From positions 15,606-79,605 of the forward strand of contig JBDHLD010000011.1 in the NCBI GenBank assembly GCA_039586035.1: a stretch of 64,000 nucleotides of DNA, given 5' to 3'. Numbering within the stretch: the first letter of the stretch is position 1; every line of letters starts with the position of its first letter. Positions 43,738 to 52,599 of the stretch are shown here, one piece after another. The translations under genes were made by a program, and so were the position numbers. Origin of the DNA: JBDHHQ01 sp039586035. Its GTDB lineage: Bacteria > Gemmatimonadota > Gemmatimonadetes > Longimicrobiales > Gaopeijiaceae. The notes under the pieces were generated by a model that saw only the letters and a list, made by a program, of their open reading frames with translations, was not told where the DNA came from and searched no databases.

Positions 43738-44052
43738 ATGTACGCAGTTTTCCAGACCGGTGGAAAGCAGTTCAGGGCGGAGCCGGGTGTTCGCCTGCGC
43801 ATTCCGACCCTGGACGTGGAGCCCGGAGAGACCGTGACCTTCGATCACGTGCTCCTGGCCGGCGGCGAGGACGAGGCCGTGTCCGTGGGCGCGCCCGTCG
43901 TGGAGGGTGCCCAGGTGACCGCAGAAGTCCTCGGCCACGGCAGGGACAAGAAGGTCATCGTCTTCAAGCGCAAGCGCCGCAAGGGCTACCGGAAGAAGCA
44001 GGGACACCGGCAGGGATACACGGAGATCAAGGTCAGCCAGATCACGCTCTGA
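43738..44052 (+). CDS. rplU: 50S ribosomal protein L21
   Basis: Large-subunit protein L21, 104 residues. It opens MYAVFQTGGKQFRAEPG and ends with the basic KRKRRKGYRKKQGHRQGYTEIKV-type rRNA-binding tail. Two ATGs are available. The AGGA at 43727-43730 lies 7 bases before ATG 43738 but only 1 base before ATG 43732, and 43738 gives the canonical N terminus, so the downstream ATG is chosen. rpmA follows after 44 bases, the usual gene pair. Confidence 0.97.
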   Translation: MYAVFQTGGKQFRAEPGVRLRIPTLDVEPGETVTFDHVLLAGGEDEAVSVGAPVVEGAQVTAEVLGHGRDKKVIVFKRKRRKGYRKKQGHRQGYTEIKVSQITL

Positions 44053-44096
44053 GGATCGCGGATCCGGCGAACTGACCGCAGAACAGGGAACGCACA

Positions 44097-44351
44097 ATGG
44101 CTCACAAGAAGGGTGTCGGCTCCAGCCGCAACGGCCGCGACAGCAACCCCAAGTATCTGGGCGTCAAACGGTACGGCGGTGAGCAGGTGCGCGCGGGAGG
44201 GATCCTGGTGCGCCAGCGGGGGACGAAGTTCCACGCGGGCCGAAACGTCGGCCGCGGAAGGGATGACACCCTGTTCGCCCTCGTCGACGGCACGGTGAAG
44301 TTCGAAACCCGCCGCCATCGAAAGATGATCTCGGTTTACCCCGAGGATTGA
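44097..44351 (+). CDS. rpmA: 50S ribosomal protein L27
   Basis: Large-subunit protein L27, 84 residues, with the typical MAHKKGVGSSRNGRDSNPK start. Its N terminus reaches the peptidyl transferase centre. No Firmicutes-type cleaved leader precedes it. AGGGA lies upstream of the ATG. It forms the usual rplU-rpmA pair; the common third partner obgE is not next to it here. Confidence 0.97.
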   Translation: MAHKKGVGSSRNGRDSNPKYLGVKRYGGEQVRAGGILVRQRGTKFHAGRNVGRGRDDTLFALVDGTVKFETRRHRKMISVYPED

Positions 44352-44361
44352 CGGGGATCTC

Positions 44362-44400
44362 GGTCCGTTTCGCCGCACCAGCCCGGCGGATGGACCTTTG
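44362..44400 (+). terminator. Terminator-like hairpin after rpmA
   Basis: GGTCC (44362-44366) and CGCCG (44371-44375) pair with CGGCG (44384-44388) and GGACC (44392-44396), with small internal loops, followed by TTTG. The T-run is short, so termination may be partial. Confidence 0.4.
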
Positions 44401-44617
44401 CTGAGACTTCGGCTGTAACATTTTGAACGGGTCCGCGGCGCCGAGGGACGGCGCATCGCGAGTATCGTCAACGCTGACAGTGCTTTCAGCCAGGTCGGCA
44501 CGGATCTCGCTAGGACTCTCGCCGCGCGTCGAAAGAAAGGACGCGCGACTCGTCCCACCAGAAGGGCTCCCGAACGAAGTACAAACGCTCGGGACGAGTA
44601 TAGATGGAGGTTGAACC

Positions 44618-45628
44618 ATGTTGTTCGAGATAGATGGCATACCCCGTCGGGGTAGCTCCCGCACTGGTCCTCATCGGGTCCTGCCACAACGGCAGGCGCC
44701 TGCCCGGGGACCCTTCACGCTGCGCCTGCTCACGCTGCCGGCCCTGCTGGTCGCAGCCAGCGCCTGCAGCCCGGTGGCGAGTGACGTAGAGACCCCGGTC
44801 CCGCTGGACGAGATCGCATCCGACGCGCGCCTTCCGGTCGAGGTGAACGACCGGGTGACATACTGGATGCGACGGTTCGTAGGGGACCAGCGGCCGACTT
44901 TCGAGCAGTTCCTCGTGCGGCAGGGTCTCTACGGCGACATGATCCAGGGGAAGCTCCGAGCCCGGGGCATGCCGGAGGATCTGCTCTATCTGGCCATGAT
45001 CGAGTCCGGCTTCAGACCCATGGCCCGATCGAAGGTGGAGGCCACGGGGGTTTGGCAGTTCATGGGTCCCACGGCACGGCAGTACGGTCTGAGAATCGAT
45101 GAGTACGTGGACGAGCGCCGGGACCCCGTGCGGGCCACGGACGCTGCCCTCGACTACCTGGAGACCCTTCACGCGCGGTTCGGATCGTGGTACCTGGCGG
45201 CGGCGGCGTACAACGCCGGGCCCAACCGGGTGGCTCGGGTCCTCCGCGACCATGCCGAAGCGCGTACGGGTGACGAGGAGCTCTACTGGGAGATCATCGA
45301 GCACCTTCCGTGGGAAACGCGGCATTACGTACCCCGCCTGATCGCTGCAACGCTGCTGGCCAAGCGTGCGGACGACCTGGGCTTCGCGGCCGAGCGGGAC
45401 CTGCCGTACGCCTACGACCGGGTGTGGGTCCCGGGCAACACGCGCCTGGGCAACGTGGCCAAGGAGCTGGGTGTTGCGGTGTCGCTGCTTCGAGACCTCA
45501 ACCCCCACCTCATCCGTGGCGTCACCCCTCCGGGCGGCTCCCACGAGCTGCGGGTGCCCAGCGGTCAGTCTCAGACGGTGGTGGCGGCGCTCAACGGCGG
45601 CGACTCGAGGCACCTGGCAGACGATTGA
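44618..45628 (+). CDS. Membrane-bound lytic murein transglycosylase (SLT domain, MltD-like)
   Basis: Cleaves the glycan strands of peptidoglycan to 1,6-anhydro products at the outer membrane. A lipobox-like LLVAASAC gives Cys50 after a long basic N-terminal region. The SLT domain has catalytic Glu129 in LAMIESGFRPMA, then GVWQFMGPTARQYGL and AAAYNAGPNRVARVL. The end (VWVPGNTRLGNVAKELGV on, ELRVPSG) resembles a single LysM-like peptidoglycan-binding unit. 336 residues, shorter than E. coli MltD. The start is fixed by GGAGG 7 bases before ATG 44618. Confidence 0.88.
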   Translation: MLFEIDGIPRRGSSRTGPHRVLPQRQAPARGPFTLRLLTLPALLVAASACSPVASDVETPVPLDEIASDARLPVEVNDRVTYWMRRFVGDQRPTFEQFLVRQGLYGDMIQGKLRARGMPEDLLYLAMIESGFRPMARSKVEATGVWQFMGPTARQYGLRIDEYVDERRDPVRATDAALDYLETLHARFGSWYLAAAAYNAGPNRVARVLRDHAEARTGDEELYWEIIEHLPWETRHYVPRLIAATLLAKRADDLGFAAERDLPYAYDRVWVPGNTRLGNVAKELGVAVSLLRDLNPHLIRGVTPPGGSHELRVPSGQSQTVVAALNGGDSRHLADD

Positions 45629-45655
45629 GGCCGGGGTCGGCGGGCCGGGTCCCCC

Positions 45656-45940
45656 TTACCCCCTCTGGGCGTCCCGTGCCGACGCCATGATACGCCAGAT
45701 CACGTCGCGGGCCAGCTCCTCGTCGACCCCGAGCTGTCTGGACAGCTCCGCCACTCGCCGCGCCACCCGGGCCTCCCGGGCCGGGTCGAGCACCGGCAGG
45801 CCCAACGCCTCCTTGGCTCGCCCGATTCGGAGCACGAGGTCGCGACGCTCCCCGATGATGCGGATCAGCGCCTCGTCGAGCACCTGGATCTCGGTTCGCA
45901 GCTCGTCCAGCGTCTGCCGGGGGTCGCCCTCGTCAGGCAT
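45656..45940 (-). CDS. Chorismate mutase (AroQ type)
   Basis: A 94-residue all-helical AroQ-type chorismate mutase, converting chorismate to prephenate for Phe/Tyr synthesis. The first helix LDELRTEIQVLDEALIRIIGERRDLVLRIGRAKE has the Arg and the Arg-x-x-Leu/Lys pattern of the family, and GLPVLDPAREARVARRV follows. No prephenate dehydratase or DAHP synthase is fused. Its ATG overlaps the end of the symporter gene by eight bases, so it is last in a coupled minus-strand operon, an unusual place for this enzyme. Confidence 0.85.
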   Translation of the reverse strand: MPDEGDPRQTLDELRTEIQVLDEALIRIIGERRDLVLRIGRAKEALGLPVLDPAREARVARRVAELSRQLGVDEELARDVIWRIMASARDAQRG

Positions 45941-47444
45941 GAGGGGCTGACTCGACGCCCTCCGGCTTCGCCGGTTGGGTCCCTCCGCTCACGAATGCTC
46001 CCGCGTGGACGTCCGACTGCGCCGGTGTCAGCAGGCTCACGAGCACGAGCACCGGAACGTGCACGAGAAGGCCCAACACGCCCTCGTGGAGGTCCAGCGG
46101 CCGCAGCGACGCATTGAAGTAGAAGAACAGGGCGGTCGCAGAGCCGGCCAGCAGGCCGGCAATGGCGCCGGACGTCGTGGCCCGCCGCCAGTAGAGCGCC
46201 GCCACGATGGGCGGAGCCAACTGGGCGATGATGCCGTACGCGGTGAGCAAGAGGACCACCAACGACTCCGCTCGGGTGACCGCGAACGTATATGCGATGG
46301 CCCCCACCACCAGCACCAGGCCTCGCATCAGGAGTCGCTGCTGGTGATCGTTCAGGCCCGTGGCAAACGGGCGGATGCCGTCCTCCACCGCCACCGAGGC
46401 CGACGCGTGTAGCAGAGCGTCCCCGGTGGACATGGACGCGGACAGCGCGCCGGCACAGAACAGTCCCACCACCAGGGCCGGCAGATCGGTTCGCAGGATC
46501 AGGAACGGCAGGATGAAGTCGGGCTCGGGCGGTGTGCCTGGGAAGAGCACGCCCGCGAAGCCGATCAGGAACACCGGGATGAGGAAGAGCTGGAAGGTGG
46601 GGAACAGAACCACCGTGCGTCTGAGCGTCTTGTCGTCCTTCGCGGTGAAGGCCTTCATGAACAGGTGGGGCCACATCTGGAGCCCCACGGCGCTGACCAG
46701 GATCGCCGATGAGTAGCCGCCCCAGCTCCACGGATCTCCTGAGGCCGTCAGGCCGGGCGCCGTGAGCAGCTCCGGGCGCGCCTCGGCGATCTGCTCGAAC
46801 ATGGCGCCCACGCCGCCGTACAGCTTGAACGGCAGGTATATCCCCAGCGTCCAGGCGATGGCCAGCATGAAGATGCCCTGGAACGTGTTCGTCCATCCCA
46901 CCGCCGCCACTCCGGCGCTCAGCACGTAGATGATGACGACGCCGTAGGCCAGCGCGGCGCCCACGGCCAAGGAGATGCGCCCGTCCGTGACTGCCTCGAT
47001 GACGATGCCCGCGCCCCGCATCTGGAGGGTGACGTACGGGATGAACGCCAGCACCGTCAGCGTTGCCACGAGCACGGACAGAAAGCGGGACGGGAAGCGC
47101 CCAACGAGAAGCTGGGCTTGGGTCACGTACCCGAAGCGGCGGCCGAGCCGCGCCGTCTTGGGCCCCATGAAGTACCACGGCGCCATCCCCAACACGCCGT
47201 AGGACAGGATGTAGAAGCCCGCCGCCCCGCGCGAGTACGCCCACCCGGGCCCTCCAAGAAAGGCGAAGGCGCTGAAGACGCTGGCCCCCGTCACGAAGTA
47301 CATGACCAGCAGGCCGAACTCCCGGTCGCCGGCCACGTACCCGGTGACGCTGTTCGAGGCCCGCCGGCCGGCTGCCAAGCCGATGCCCAGGGTGACGGCC
47401 AGGTAGACCGCGAAGACCGCGACGATGACCTGCCACTGCTCCAT
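45933..47444 (-). CDS. Sodium:solute symporter (SSS family)
   Basis: Inner-membrane Na+-coupled transporter, 503 residues with about 13 helices. Early YVAGDREFG and the segments GGPGWAYSRGAAGFYILSYG, LQMRGAGIVIEAVT and FCAGALSASMSTGDALLHASAS (sodium-site Ser/Thr) are typical of the SSS family. The substrate is not shown; a carboxylate such as a monocarboxylate or pantothenate-like solute is common for family members paired with DUF3311. The ATG at 47444 overlaps the DUF3311 stop by one base and has AGGAGG upstream. Confidence 0.9.
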   Translation of the reverse strand: MEQWQVIVAVFAVYLAVTLGIGLAAGRRASNSVTGYVAGDREFGLLVMYFVTGASVFSAFAFLGGPGWAYSRGAAGFYILSYGVLGMAPWYFMGPKTARLGRRFGYVTQAQLLVGRFPSRFLSVLVATLTVLAFIPYVTLQMRGAGIVIEAVTDGRISLAVGAALAYGVVIIYVLSAGVAAVGWTNTFQGIFMLAIAWTLGIYLPFKLYGGVGAMFEQIAEARPELLTAPGLTASGDPWSWGGYSSAILVSAVGLQMWPHLFMKAFTAKDDKTLRRTVVLFPTFQLFLIPVFLIGFAGVLFPGTPPEPDFILPFLILRTDLPALVVGLFCAGALSASMSTGDALLHASASVAVEDGIRPFATGLNDHQQRLLMRGLVLVVGAIAYTFAVTRAESLVVLLLTAYGIIAQLAPPIVAALYWRRATTSGAIAGLLAGSATALFFYFNASLRPLDLHEGVLGLLVHVPVLVLVSLLTPAQSDVHAGAFVSGGTQPAKPEGVESAPHA

Positions 47445-47653
47445 CAGCCGTCCTCCTCACGGTCCTCGGCCCGAGTCTCCGACCGGTCGAGGAGGTAGAG
47501 GACGACGCAGCCCAGCACCACCCAGATGGCAGGCCAGGCGAAGGACAGCGGTAGGCCCAGCACGCTGGGGGAGATCCGGTTGAACGGCATGTACCCCGGC
47601 CACGTGACGGCCAGGGCGAAGAGAAGGAAGAAGGCTCCGGCGAAGGCTCTCAT
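47444..47653 (-). CDS. DUF3311-family small membrane protein
   Basis: A 69-residue protein with two membrane helices and the DUF3311 signature around PFNRISPSVLGLPLSFAW, ending in an acidic tail. DUF3311 genes regularly sit directly before sodium:solute symporter genes, as here (one-base overlap), which suggests a small accessory subunit. Its ATG overlaps the stop of the 67-residue protein by four bases. Confidence 0.8.
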   Translation of the reverse strand: MRAFAGAFFLLFALAVTWPGYMPFNRISPSVLGLPLSFAWPAIWVVLGCVVLYLLDRSETRAEDREEDG

Positions 47654-47853
47654 GGGTCGGCGCGTTCCTCCAGGGCCGAGGCGCAGGCATCCAGAGCGGC
47701 CGTCAGCTCCTCGAGCAGGGTTCGCGCGGCCGATGGTGTGAGCCCGTCGTGACCCACCTGGCTCCTCAGCTGCCGAATCTTGGAGGCGGCGGCGCGGATG
47801 CGTCGGCTCGCGTCCGGGCGGGGCGCGTCCGGAAAGAGGTCGTGGACGTCCAT
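47650..47853 (-). CDS. Hypothetical 67-residue helical protein
   Basis: A small soluble protein predicted to be all helical, with ASRRIRAAASKIRQLRSQV and a second helix rich in Leu and Glu. No family is recognised. It overlaps the DUF3311 gene with ATGA, so it is probably real and coupled as the first gene of the operon. Confidence 0.55.
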   Translation of the reverse strand: MDVHDLFPDAPRPDASRRIRAAASKIRQLRSQVGHDGLTPSAARTLLEELTAALDACASALEERADP

Positions 47854-47932
47854 GGCAGGCCTGTCCTGAGAGCGGAATCGAGTGTCCGTACCTTAGCAGG
47901 CGGCGTGGTCGGGCGCAGCCCCGTTCGGTTCC

Positions 47933-48721
47933 TCAGCTTCCCCTGAAGTCGGGGTCCCGCTTCTCGATGAACGCGCTCACGCCCTCTCGGCCGTCGTCAC
48001 TGGCGAACGCCGCCAGGAAGAGCTCCCTCTCCAGGGCGAGCCCGGCCGACAGCGGCGTCTCCATGGCGGCTTGCACCGACTGCTTGACCAGCCGGAGGGC
48101 CAGGGGGCTCCACCGGGCCATGCGGCGGGCCACGTCCATGGCCTTCTCGAGGTGCTGACCCTCGTCCACCAGAAACTCCACCAGCCCGATCCGATGAGCC
48201 TCTTCCGCGTCCACGAAGTCGCCGGACAAGGCGATTCGAAGCGCCTGACCGGGCCCCACCAGCCGCGCCAACCGCTGTGTGCCACCGGCACCGGGGATGA
48301 GCCCCAGCCGGATTTCAGCCTGGCCGAAGCGAGCGGTCCGATCGGCCACGCGAAGGTCGCAGGCCAGCGCCAGCTCGGAGCCGCCACCCAGGCAGTAGCC
48401 GTGGACGGCCGCGATGATGGGCTTCGGAAAGGCGGCAACCGCGTCGTACACGCGGCGCTTCTCGTACACCTTCCGCTGCTCGGACGCGGATCGCGCGGCG
48501 AACTCCGAGACGTCCGCGCCCGCCACGAACGCCTTTTCACCGGCGCCGTGCAGGACCGCGACCTTCACCTGGTCGTCGCTGGCCAACGCGTCCACCGCTT
48601 CCATGACTTCCCGACGAACCATGGCATTGAGCGCGTTGAGCTTCTCGGGCCGGTTGAGCGTGATCTTGGCGATGGGTCCGTCGGTCTCGAGGAGGATGGT
48701 CTCGAAGCTCATCGGCGTCAT
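47933..48721 (-). CDS. Enoyl-CoA hydratase (crotonase type)
   Basis: Hydrates trans-2-enoyl-CoA to 3-hydroxyacyl-CoA; 262 residues. Both catalytic Glu are present: one in CLGGGSELALACD and one in FGQAEIRLGLIPGAGGTQRL, the standard crotonase pattern, with EKAFVAGADVSEF for the first oxyanion loop. The ATG at 48721 overlaps the dehydrogenase stop (ATGA) and is preferred to ATG 48712. The frame runs further upstream opposite codons of the dehydrogenase and is not coding there. It is the last gene of the TetR-controlled operon. Confidence 0.92.
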   Translation of the reverse strand: MTPMSFETILLETDGPIAKITLNRPEKLNALNAMVRREVMEAVDALASDDQVKVAVLHGAGEKAFVAGADVSEFAARSASEQRKVYEKRRVYDAVAAFPKPIIAAVHGYCLGGGSELALACDLRVADRTARFGQAEIRLGLIPGAGGTQRLARLVGPGQALRIALSGDFVDAEEAHRIGLVEFLVDEGQHLEKAMDVARRMARWSPLALRLVKQSVQAAMETPLSAGLALERELFLAAFASDDGREGVSAFIEKRDPDFRGS

Positions 48722-49587
48722 TCGCTCCAGTCGTAGAATCCGTGCCCGCTCTTCTTGCCCAGCTTGCCCTCGGCGACCATGCGCCGAAGGATGTCGGGGG
48801 GACGAAAGGCCTCGGAGCCCAGCTTTCCGTGCAGGTACTCCGCGATACCCAGCCGGATATCCAGCCCCACCAGGTCGGTGAGACGCAGTGGACCCATGGG
48901 GTGCCGGTAGCCGAGCTCCATGGCGGTGTCGATGTCCTCCGGTGCCGCCACACCCTCCTCCACCATTCGCATGGCCTCGAGGCCCAGGACCACGCCCAGT
49001 CGTGACGAGGCGAAGCCGGGCGAGTCCTTGACCACGACGGGCTCCTTGCCGATGCGCCGGACGAATGCCACCGCGGCCGCCCGGGTGTCGTCGGCCGTCC
49101 TGGGGCCCCACACCACCTCCACCAGCTTCATGATGTGGACCGGGTTGAAGAAGTGGAGTCCGATGAAGCGCTCCGGCCTCGCCACGTCCCGGGCCAGATC
49201 GCCGATGCTCAACGAAGAGGTGTTGGTGGCCAGGATGGCCTTGCCGGTTCCAGCCTCCTGGACCTGAGTGAAGATGCGCGCCTTCAGCTCGGGGACCTCG
49301 GGCACGGCCTCGATCACCAGGTCGGCGCCCCGCACCGCGTCGGCGAGCTGGTCGGTGGCCGTGAGATGGGCCAGGGTGGCCTCTCGCTGCTCGTCGGAGA
49401 CCTTCCCCAGGGAGACGCCCTTGTCCAGGTTGGCCAGGACCCGCGCCATGGCTCGGGCGAGGGCATCGGCGTCCACGTCGAATAGGCGCGTGACACAGCC
49501 ATGAGCGGCTGCCACCTGGGCGATGCCATGGCCCATGGTGCCGGCGCCGATGACCGCCACCGTGTCGATCCCGATGCTCACGCGCAC
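48718..49587 (-). CDS. 3-hydroxyacyl-CoA (3-hydroxybutyryl-CoA) dehydrogenase
   Basis: NAD-dependent oxidation of 3-hydroxyacyl-CoA; 289 residues, the length of stand-alone 3-hydroxybutyryl-CoA dehydrogenases. Rossmann motif VIGAGTMGHGIAQ at the N terminus, LATNTSSLSI, catalytic His in GLHFFNPVHIMKLVEVV, and the C-terminal domain with YRHPMGPLRLTDLVGLD and KSGHGFYDW. The first codons read MRVSIGIDTVAV from GTG 49587. It lies 61 bases after the thiolase and overlaps the hydratase. Confidence 0.94.
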   Translation of the reverse strand: MRVSIGIDTVAVIGAGTMGHGIAQVAAAHGCVTRLFDVDADALARAMARVLANLDKGVSLGKVSDEQREATLAHLTATDQLADAVRGADLVIEAVPEVPELKARIFTQVQEAGTGKAILATNTSSLSIGDLARDVARPERFIGLHFFNPVHIMKLVEVVWGPRTADDTRAAAVAFVRRIGKEPVVVKDSPGFASSRLGVVLGLEAMRMVEEGVAAPEDIDTAMELGYRHPMGPLRLTDLVGLDIRLGIAEYLHGKLGSEAFRPPDILRRMVAEGKLGKKSGHGFYDWSE

Positions 49588-49648
49588 CTCCTCGGGTCGA
49601 TGGTCGTCTCCGTTTCCATCCCGACTGTCACGGGCAGCGCCCCGGCCC

Positions 49649-50854
49649 TCACGGCGCCACCTTCTCGACCAGGACGGCGATGCCCTGGCCGACGCCGACG
49701 CACATGGTGGCCAGGCCCCTTTGGGCTTCGGGTCGGCGCTTCATCTCGTGGACGAGGGTCGTGAGGATACGCGCCCCGGAGCAGCCTACCGGGTGGCCCA
49801 GGGCAATGGCCCCGCCGTTCACGTTCACGATCGCGGGGTCCAGGTCGAGCTCGCGCATGCACGGGAGCGCCTGGGCGGCGAACGCCTCGTTGAGCTCCAC
49901 CAGGTCCAGGTCCGCCACCGTCCAGCCCGCCCGGTCCAGGACCTTCCGGGTCGCCGGCACGGGCCCGATCCCCATGCGGTGGGGCTCGACTCCCACCACG
50001 GCGGTGGCCACGATGCGAACCATGGGCGTGAGGCCCAGGTCGCGGGCTCGCTGCTCGGACACCACCAGGAGCGCCGCCGCCCCGTCGTTGATGCCCGACG
50101 CGTTACCGGCGGTCACCGTCCCGTCGGTGTCGAAGGCCGGCCGGAGCCGTGCCAACGCTTCCGGCGTGCTGTCCGGTCGGGGATGCTCGTCCGTGTCCAC
50201 CACGACCGGGTCTCCCCTCCGGCGGGGTACGGTGACCGGCACGATTTCATCGGCGAATCGACCGGCCTCCAAGGCGGCCGCCGTCCGTCGCTGGCTCTCC
50301 AGGGCGAAGGCGTCCTGCTCCTGGCGGGTGATGCCGAACTCCCGCGCAACCACCTCGGCGGTGGCCCCCAGGGAGATGGTCCACTCCGGGGGCAGCTCCG
50401 GATTGACGAACCGCCACCCCAGGACGGTGTCGGCCACGGCCGGTACGCCCCGGGTGTAGGCCCGCTCGGGCTTCAGCATGACGAAGGGTGCCCGGCTCAT
50501 GGACTCCACGCCGCCGGCCACGAACACCTCGCCCTCTTCGGCCCGTATGGCTTGATGCGCCGACGCCACCGCCTGGAGCCCCGAACCGCACAGGCGATTC
50601 AACGTCTGGCCGGGCACCTCCACCGGAAGGCCGGCCCGGAGCAGGGCCATGCGGGCCACGTTCCGGTTGTCCTCGCCTGCCTGGTTGATGCATCCGAACA
50701 GGACGTCGTCGACCGACGCCGGGTCCAAGCCCGTGCGCTCCAGAAGTCTCTGGATGACCACGGCCGCCAGGTCGTCGGGCCGCACCGTCGCCAGGGCACC
50801 ACCGTGCCGCCCGATGGGTGTCCGAACGGCGTCGACGATGACCGCCGTGCTCAT
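49649..50854 (-). CDS. Acyl-CoA thiolase (acetyl-CoA C-acyltransferase)
   Basis: Thiolytic cleavage of 3-ketoacyl-CoA to acetyl-CoA and a shortened acyl-CoA; 401 residues. Nucleophile Cys89 is in LNRLCGSGLQAV, with His in GGAIALGHPVGCSGAR and the second Cys in CVGVGQG at the C terminus. ATG 50854 (STAVIVDAVRTPIGR) is the start; the open frame continues upstream over the hydratase gene without family similarity. Part of the minus-strand TetR-hydratase-thiolase-dehydrogenase-hydratase operon. Confidence 0.94.
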   Translation of the reverse strand: MSTAVIVDAVRTPIGRHGGALATVRPDDLAAVVIQRLLERTGLDPASVDDVLFGCINQAGEDNRNVARMALLRAGLPVEVPGQTLNRLCGSGLQAVASAHQAIRAEEGEVFVAGGVESMSRAPFVMLKPERAYTRGVPAVADTVLGWRFVNPELPPEWTISLGATAEVVAREFGITRQEQDAFALESQRRTAAALEAGRFADEIVPVTVPRRRGDPVVVDTDEHPRPDSTPEALARLRPAFDTDGTVTAGNASGINDGAAALLVVSEQRARDLGLTPMVRIVATAVVGVEPHRMGIGPVPATRKVLDRAGWTVADLDLVELNEAFAAQALPCMRELDLDPAIVNVNGGAIALGHPVGCSGARILTTLVHEMKRRPEAQRGLATMCVGVGQGIAVLVEKVAP

Positions 50855-50903
50855 GGCATCGCCCAATCCGCTGGACCGGCCGAGATCCTCCGGTACGCCG
50901 GCA

Positions 50904-51704
50904 CTAGCTTCCCGTGAACTCGGGCTTCCGCTTCTCGATGTAGGCGTTGAGCCCCTCACGGGCGTCGTCGCTCTGGAAGAGCTGCTGCTGCAGCTCCCGC
51001 TCCAGGGCAAGCGACGTCTCGAAGGGCAGCTCCCAGCCCGTCTGCACCGAGCGCTTGATAAGGCCCACCGCCTTGGACGCCTTGTTGGGCGGGGTGAACT
51101 GGCGGGCGTACTCCATGACCGCACCCATGAACGCCTCGTGGCTGTCGGCGTCGATGACCTTGTTCACGATCCCCAGCTCCATCGCCCGGTCGAAGCCGAA
51201 CGTCTCGCCCGTGACCATCAGCTCGATGGCCTTCGACTTGCCGACGATCCGGCTCAGCCGCTGGGTCCCACCGGTGCCGGGGAGCACGCCAAGGTTCACC
51301 TCCGGCAGTCCCACCTTCGACGATCCGGCCCGCGCCACGCGGATGTCCGCCGCCATGGCGATCTCGAGGCCCCCGCCCACGGTGTGACCGTTGAGCGCCG
51401 CGATGGTCAGCTTCGGCGTCTGCTCGAGACGGTTCAGCGTCTCGTTGGCGTGGAGGCAGAAGCAGTACTTGAAGCCCGATGTCACCTCGGACAACATCTG
51501 GATGTTCGCACCGGCGCTGAAGAACTTCTCTCCCTTGCCGGTGATGACGATCACGGTCACGTCGTCGTCGAACCGCGCCCGTACGATGGCGTCGTCCAAC
51601 TGCCGCATCATCTCGTGGGTGTACGTGTTCGCGGGCGGATCGTCGAGCGTGAGCAGCGCCACCCCGTCTTGGGCGTCGTAGTGAACGAGCACCTTATCGG
51701 ACAT
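50904..51704 (-). CDS. Enoyl-CoA hydratase/isomerase family protein
   Basis: A 266-residue crotonase-fold protein with both Glu positions kept: VGGGLEIAMAAD and VGLPEVNLGVLPGTGGTQRLSRIVG. The first oxyanion loop is KFFSAGANI. An insert with SGFKYCFCLHANETLNRLEQTP lies between them. It is the first structural gene after the tetR-like gene and precedes the thiolase by 49 bases. Two hydratases in one operon suggest different chain lengths or a hydratase plus an isomerase; their split of labour cannot be told. Confidence 0.88.
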   Translation of the reverse strand: MSDKVLVHYDAQDGVALLTLDDPPANTYTHEMMRQLDDAIVRARFDDDVTVIVITGKGEKFFSAGANIQMLSEVTSGFKYCFCLHANETLNRLEQTPKLTIAALNGHTVGGGLEIAMAADIRVARAGSSKVGLPEVNLGVLPGTGGTQRLSRIVGKSKAIELMVTGETFGFDRAMELGIVNKVIDADSHEAFMGAVMEYARQFTPPNKASKAVGLIKRSVQTGWELPFETSLALERELQQQLFQSDDAREGLNAYIEKRKPEFTGS

Positions 51705-51898
51705 GAGCGATTCCTCTTCTGGATGGATTGGAAAGGTCTCTGAAAGAAGCCGAAAGTCTGTCTGGTCTCAGTTCGATCCTGTTTGTACCCCCGTGGGTTT
51801 CACGCACCACCCGAAGCGTCTGCGGACCGCGCGATCCGGGTCTGGCCGACCGCGTCCCGACTCCCGGTATCGGGCCAGCGTGCTGAAGGCCCCGGGGG

Positions 51899-52594
51899 TC
51901 ATTCGCCCGGCTCCCTCCAGATGGAGGTGTCGGACAGTCCCTTCGTCGGGACGGTGGATACGGGCCCCTGGGGCATCGCGGTCGGGAACCCACGCAGGAA
52001 GATATGGATCATCTCCCGGGTCAGGCAGTCCACGCTGACGTCCCGGTCCGGCCGGTACCACGTGTAGATCCAGTTCATCATGCCGAACAGGGAAAAGGTC
52101 GCGACGCGGAGGTCGACAGCGCCTCGCTCCGGCGCGAGCCCTGCCAGCACGTCCTGCACGACGTCGGCGTACTCCCTCTTCTGCTCGAGCACCCGTGCGC
52201 CGAAATCGCCGTCCAGGGTCTCCCCTTCGTGGGAAAGCACCTTCATCTCTCGCATATTGCCGGCGAAGAACGCCAGGTGGTTGCGGATCAGGATGCGGAG
52301 ACGCTCGGCCGGGTCGGCCACGCCCTGGAGGTCTGCTCTGAGCTGTGCCAGGATGGTCTCGAAACAGTGGCTCTGAATCAGGAACAGCAGCTCTTCCTTG
52401 CTGCGGAAGTAGTAGTACAGGCCGGAAAGGCTGATCCCCGTGGCGGCAGAAATGTCCCGAATGCTGGCCTTGTGGTAGCCCTTTTCTGCGAAGATTGCGG
52501 AGGCCTGCTTCAGAATCCTCTGCAGCTTCTCGTCGAAGGTTCTCCGTTCCTGCAACGGACGGGTGTCTCCGGAATCAGGGGGCGTCCAGGGCAT
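51899..52594 (-). CDS. TetR/AcrR-family transcriptional regulator
   Basis: A 231-residue repressor-type protein. The N-terminal helix-turn-helix reads FAEKGYHKASIRDISAATG, then LSGLYYYFRSKEELLF, the TetR signature; the ligand-binding half is helical. It stands at the head of the beta-oxidation genes, in the same direction, so acyl-CoA-responsive control (like FadR of Bacillus or PsrA/LiuR types) is likely by context. A perfect 10-base palindrome lies 10 bases upstream of the ATG, a candidate operator for autoregulation. The last 35 residues are unstructured. Confidence 0.87.
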   Translation of the reverse strand: MPWTPPDSGDTRPLQERRTFDEKLQRILKQASAIFAEKGYHKASIRDISAATGISLSGLYYYFRSKEELLFLIQSHCFETILAQLRADLQGVADPAERLRILIRNHLAFFAGNMREMKVLSHEGETLDGDFGARVLEQKREYADVVQDVLAGLAPERGAVDLRVATFSLFGMMNWIYTWYRPDRDVSVDCLTREMIHIFLRGFPTAMPQGPVSTVPTKGLSDTSIWREPGE

Positions 52595-52599
52595 TCGGA

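Noticed and set aside
48722..49111. N-terminal extension of the 47933-48721 hydratase
   Set aside because: The extra frame overlaps the 3-hydroxyacyl-CoA dehydrogenase in another frame and has no crotonase similarity.
50855..51124. Extension of the thiolase frame to an upstream start
   Set aside because: The extra 90 codons are Ser/Arg-rich and overlap the hydratase gene; the thiolase fold starts at the 50854 ATG.
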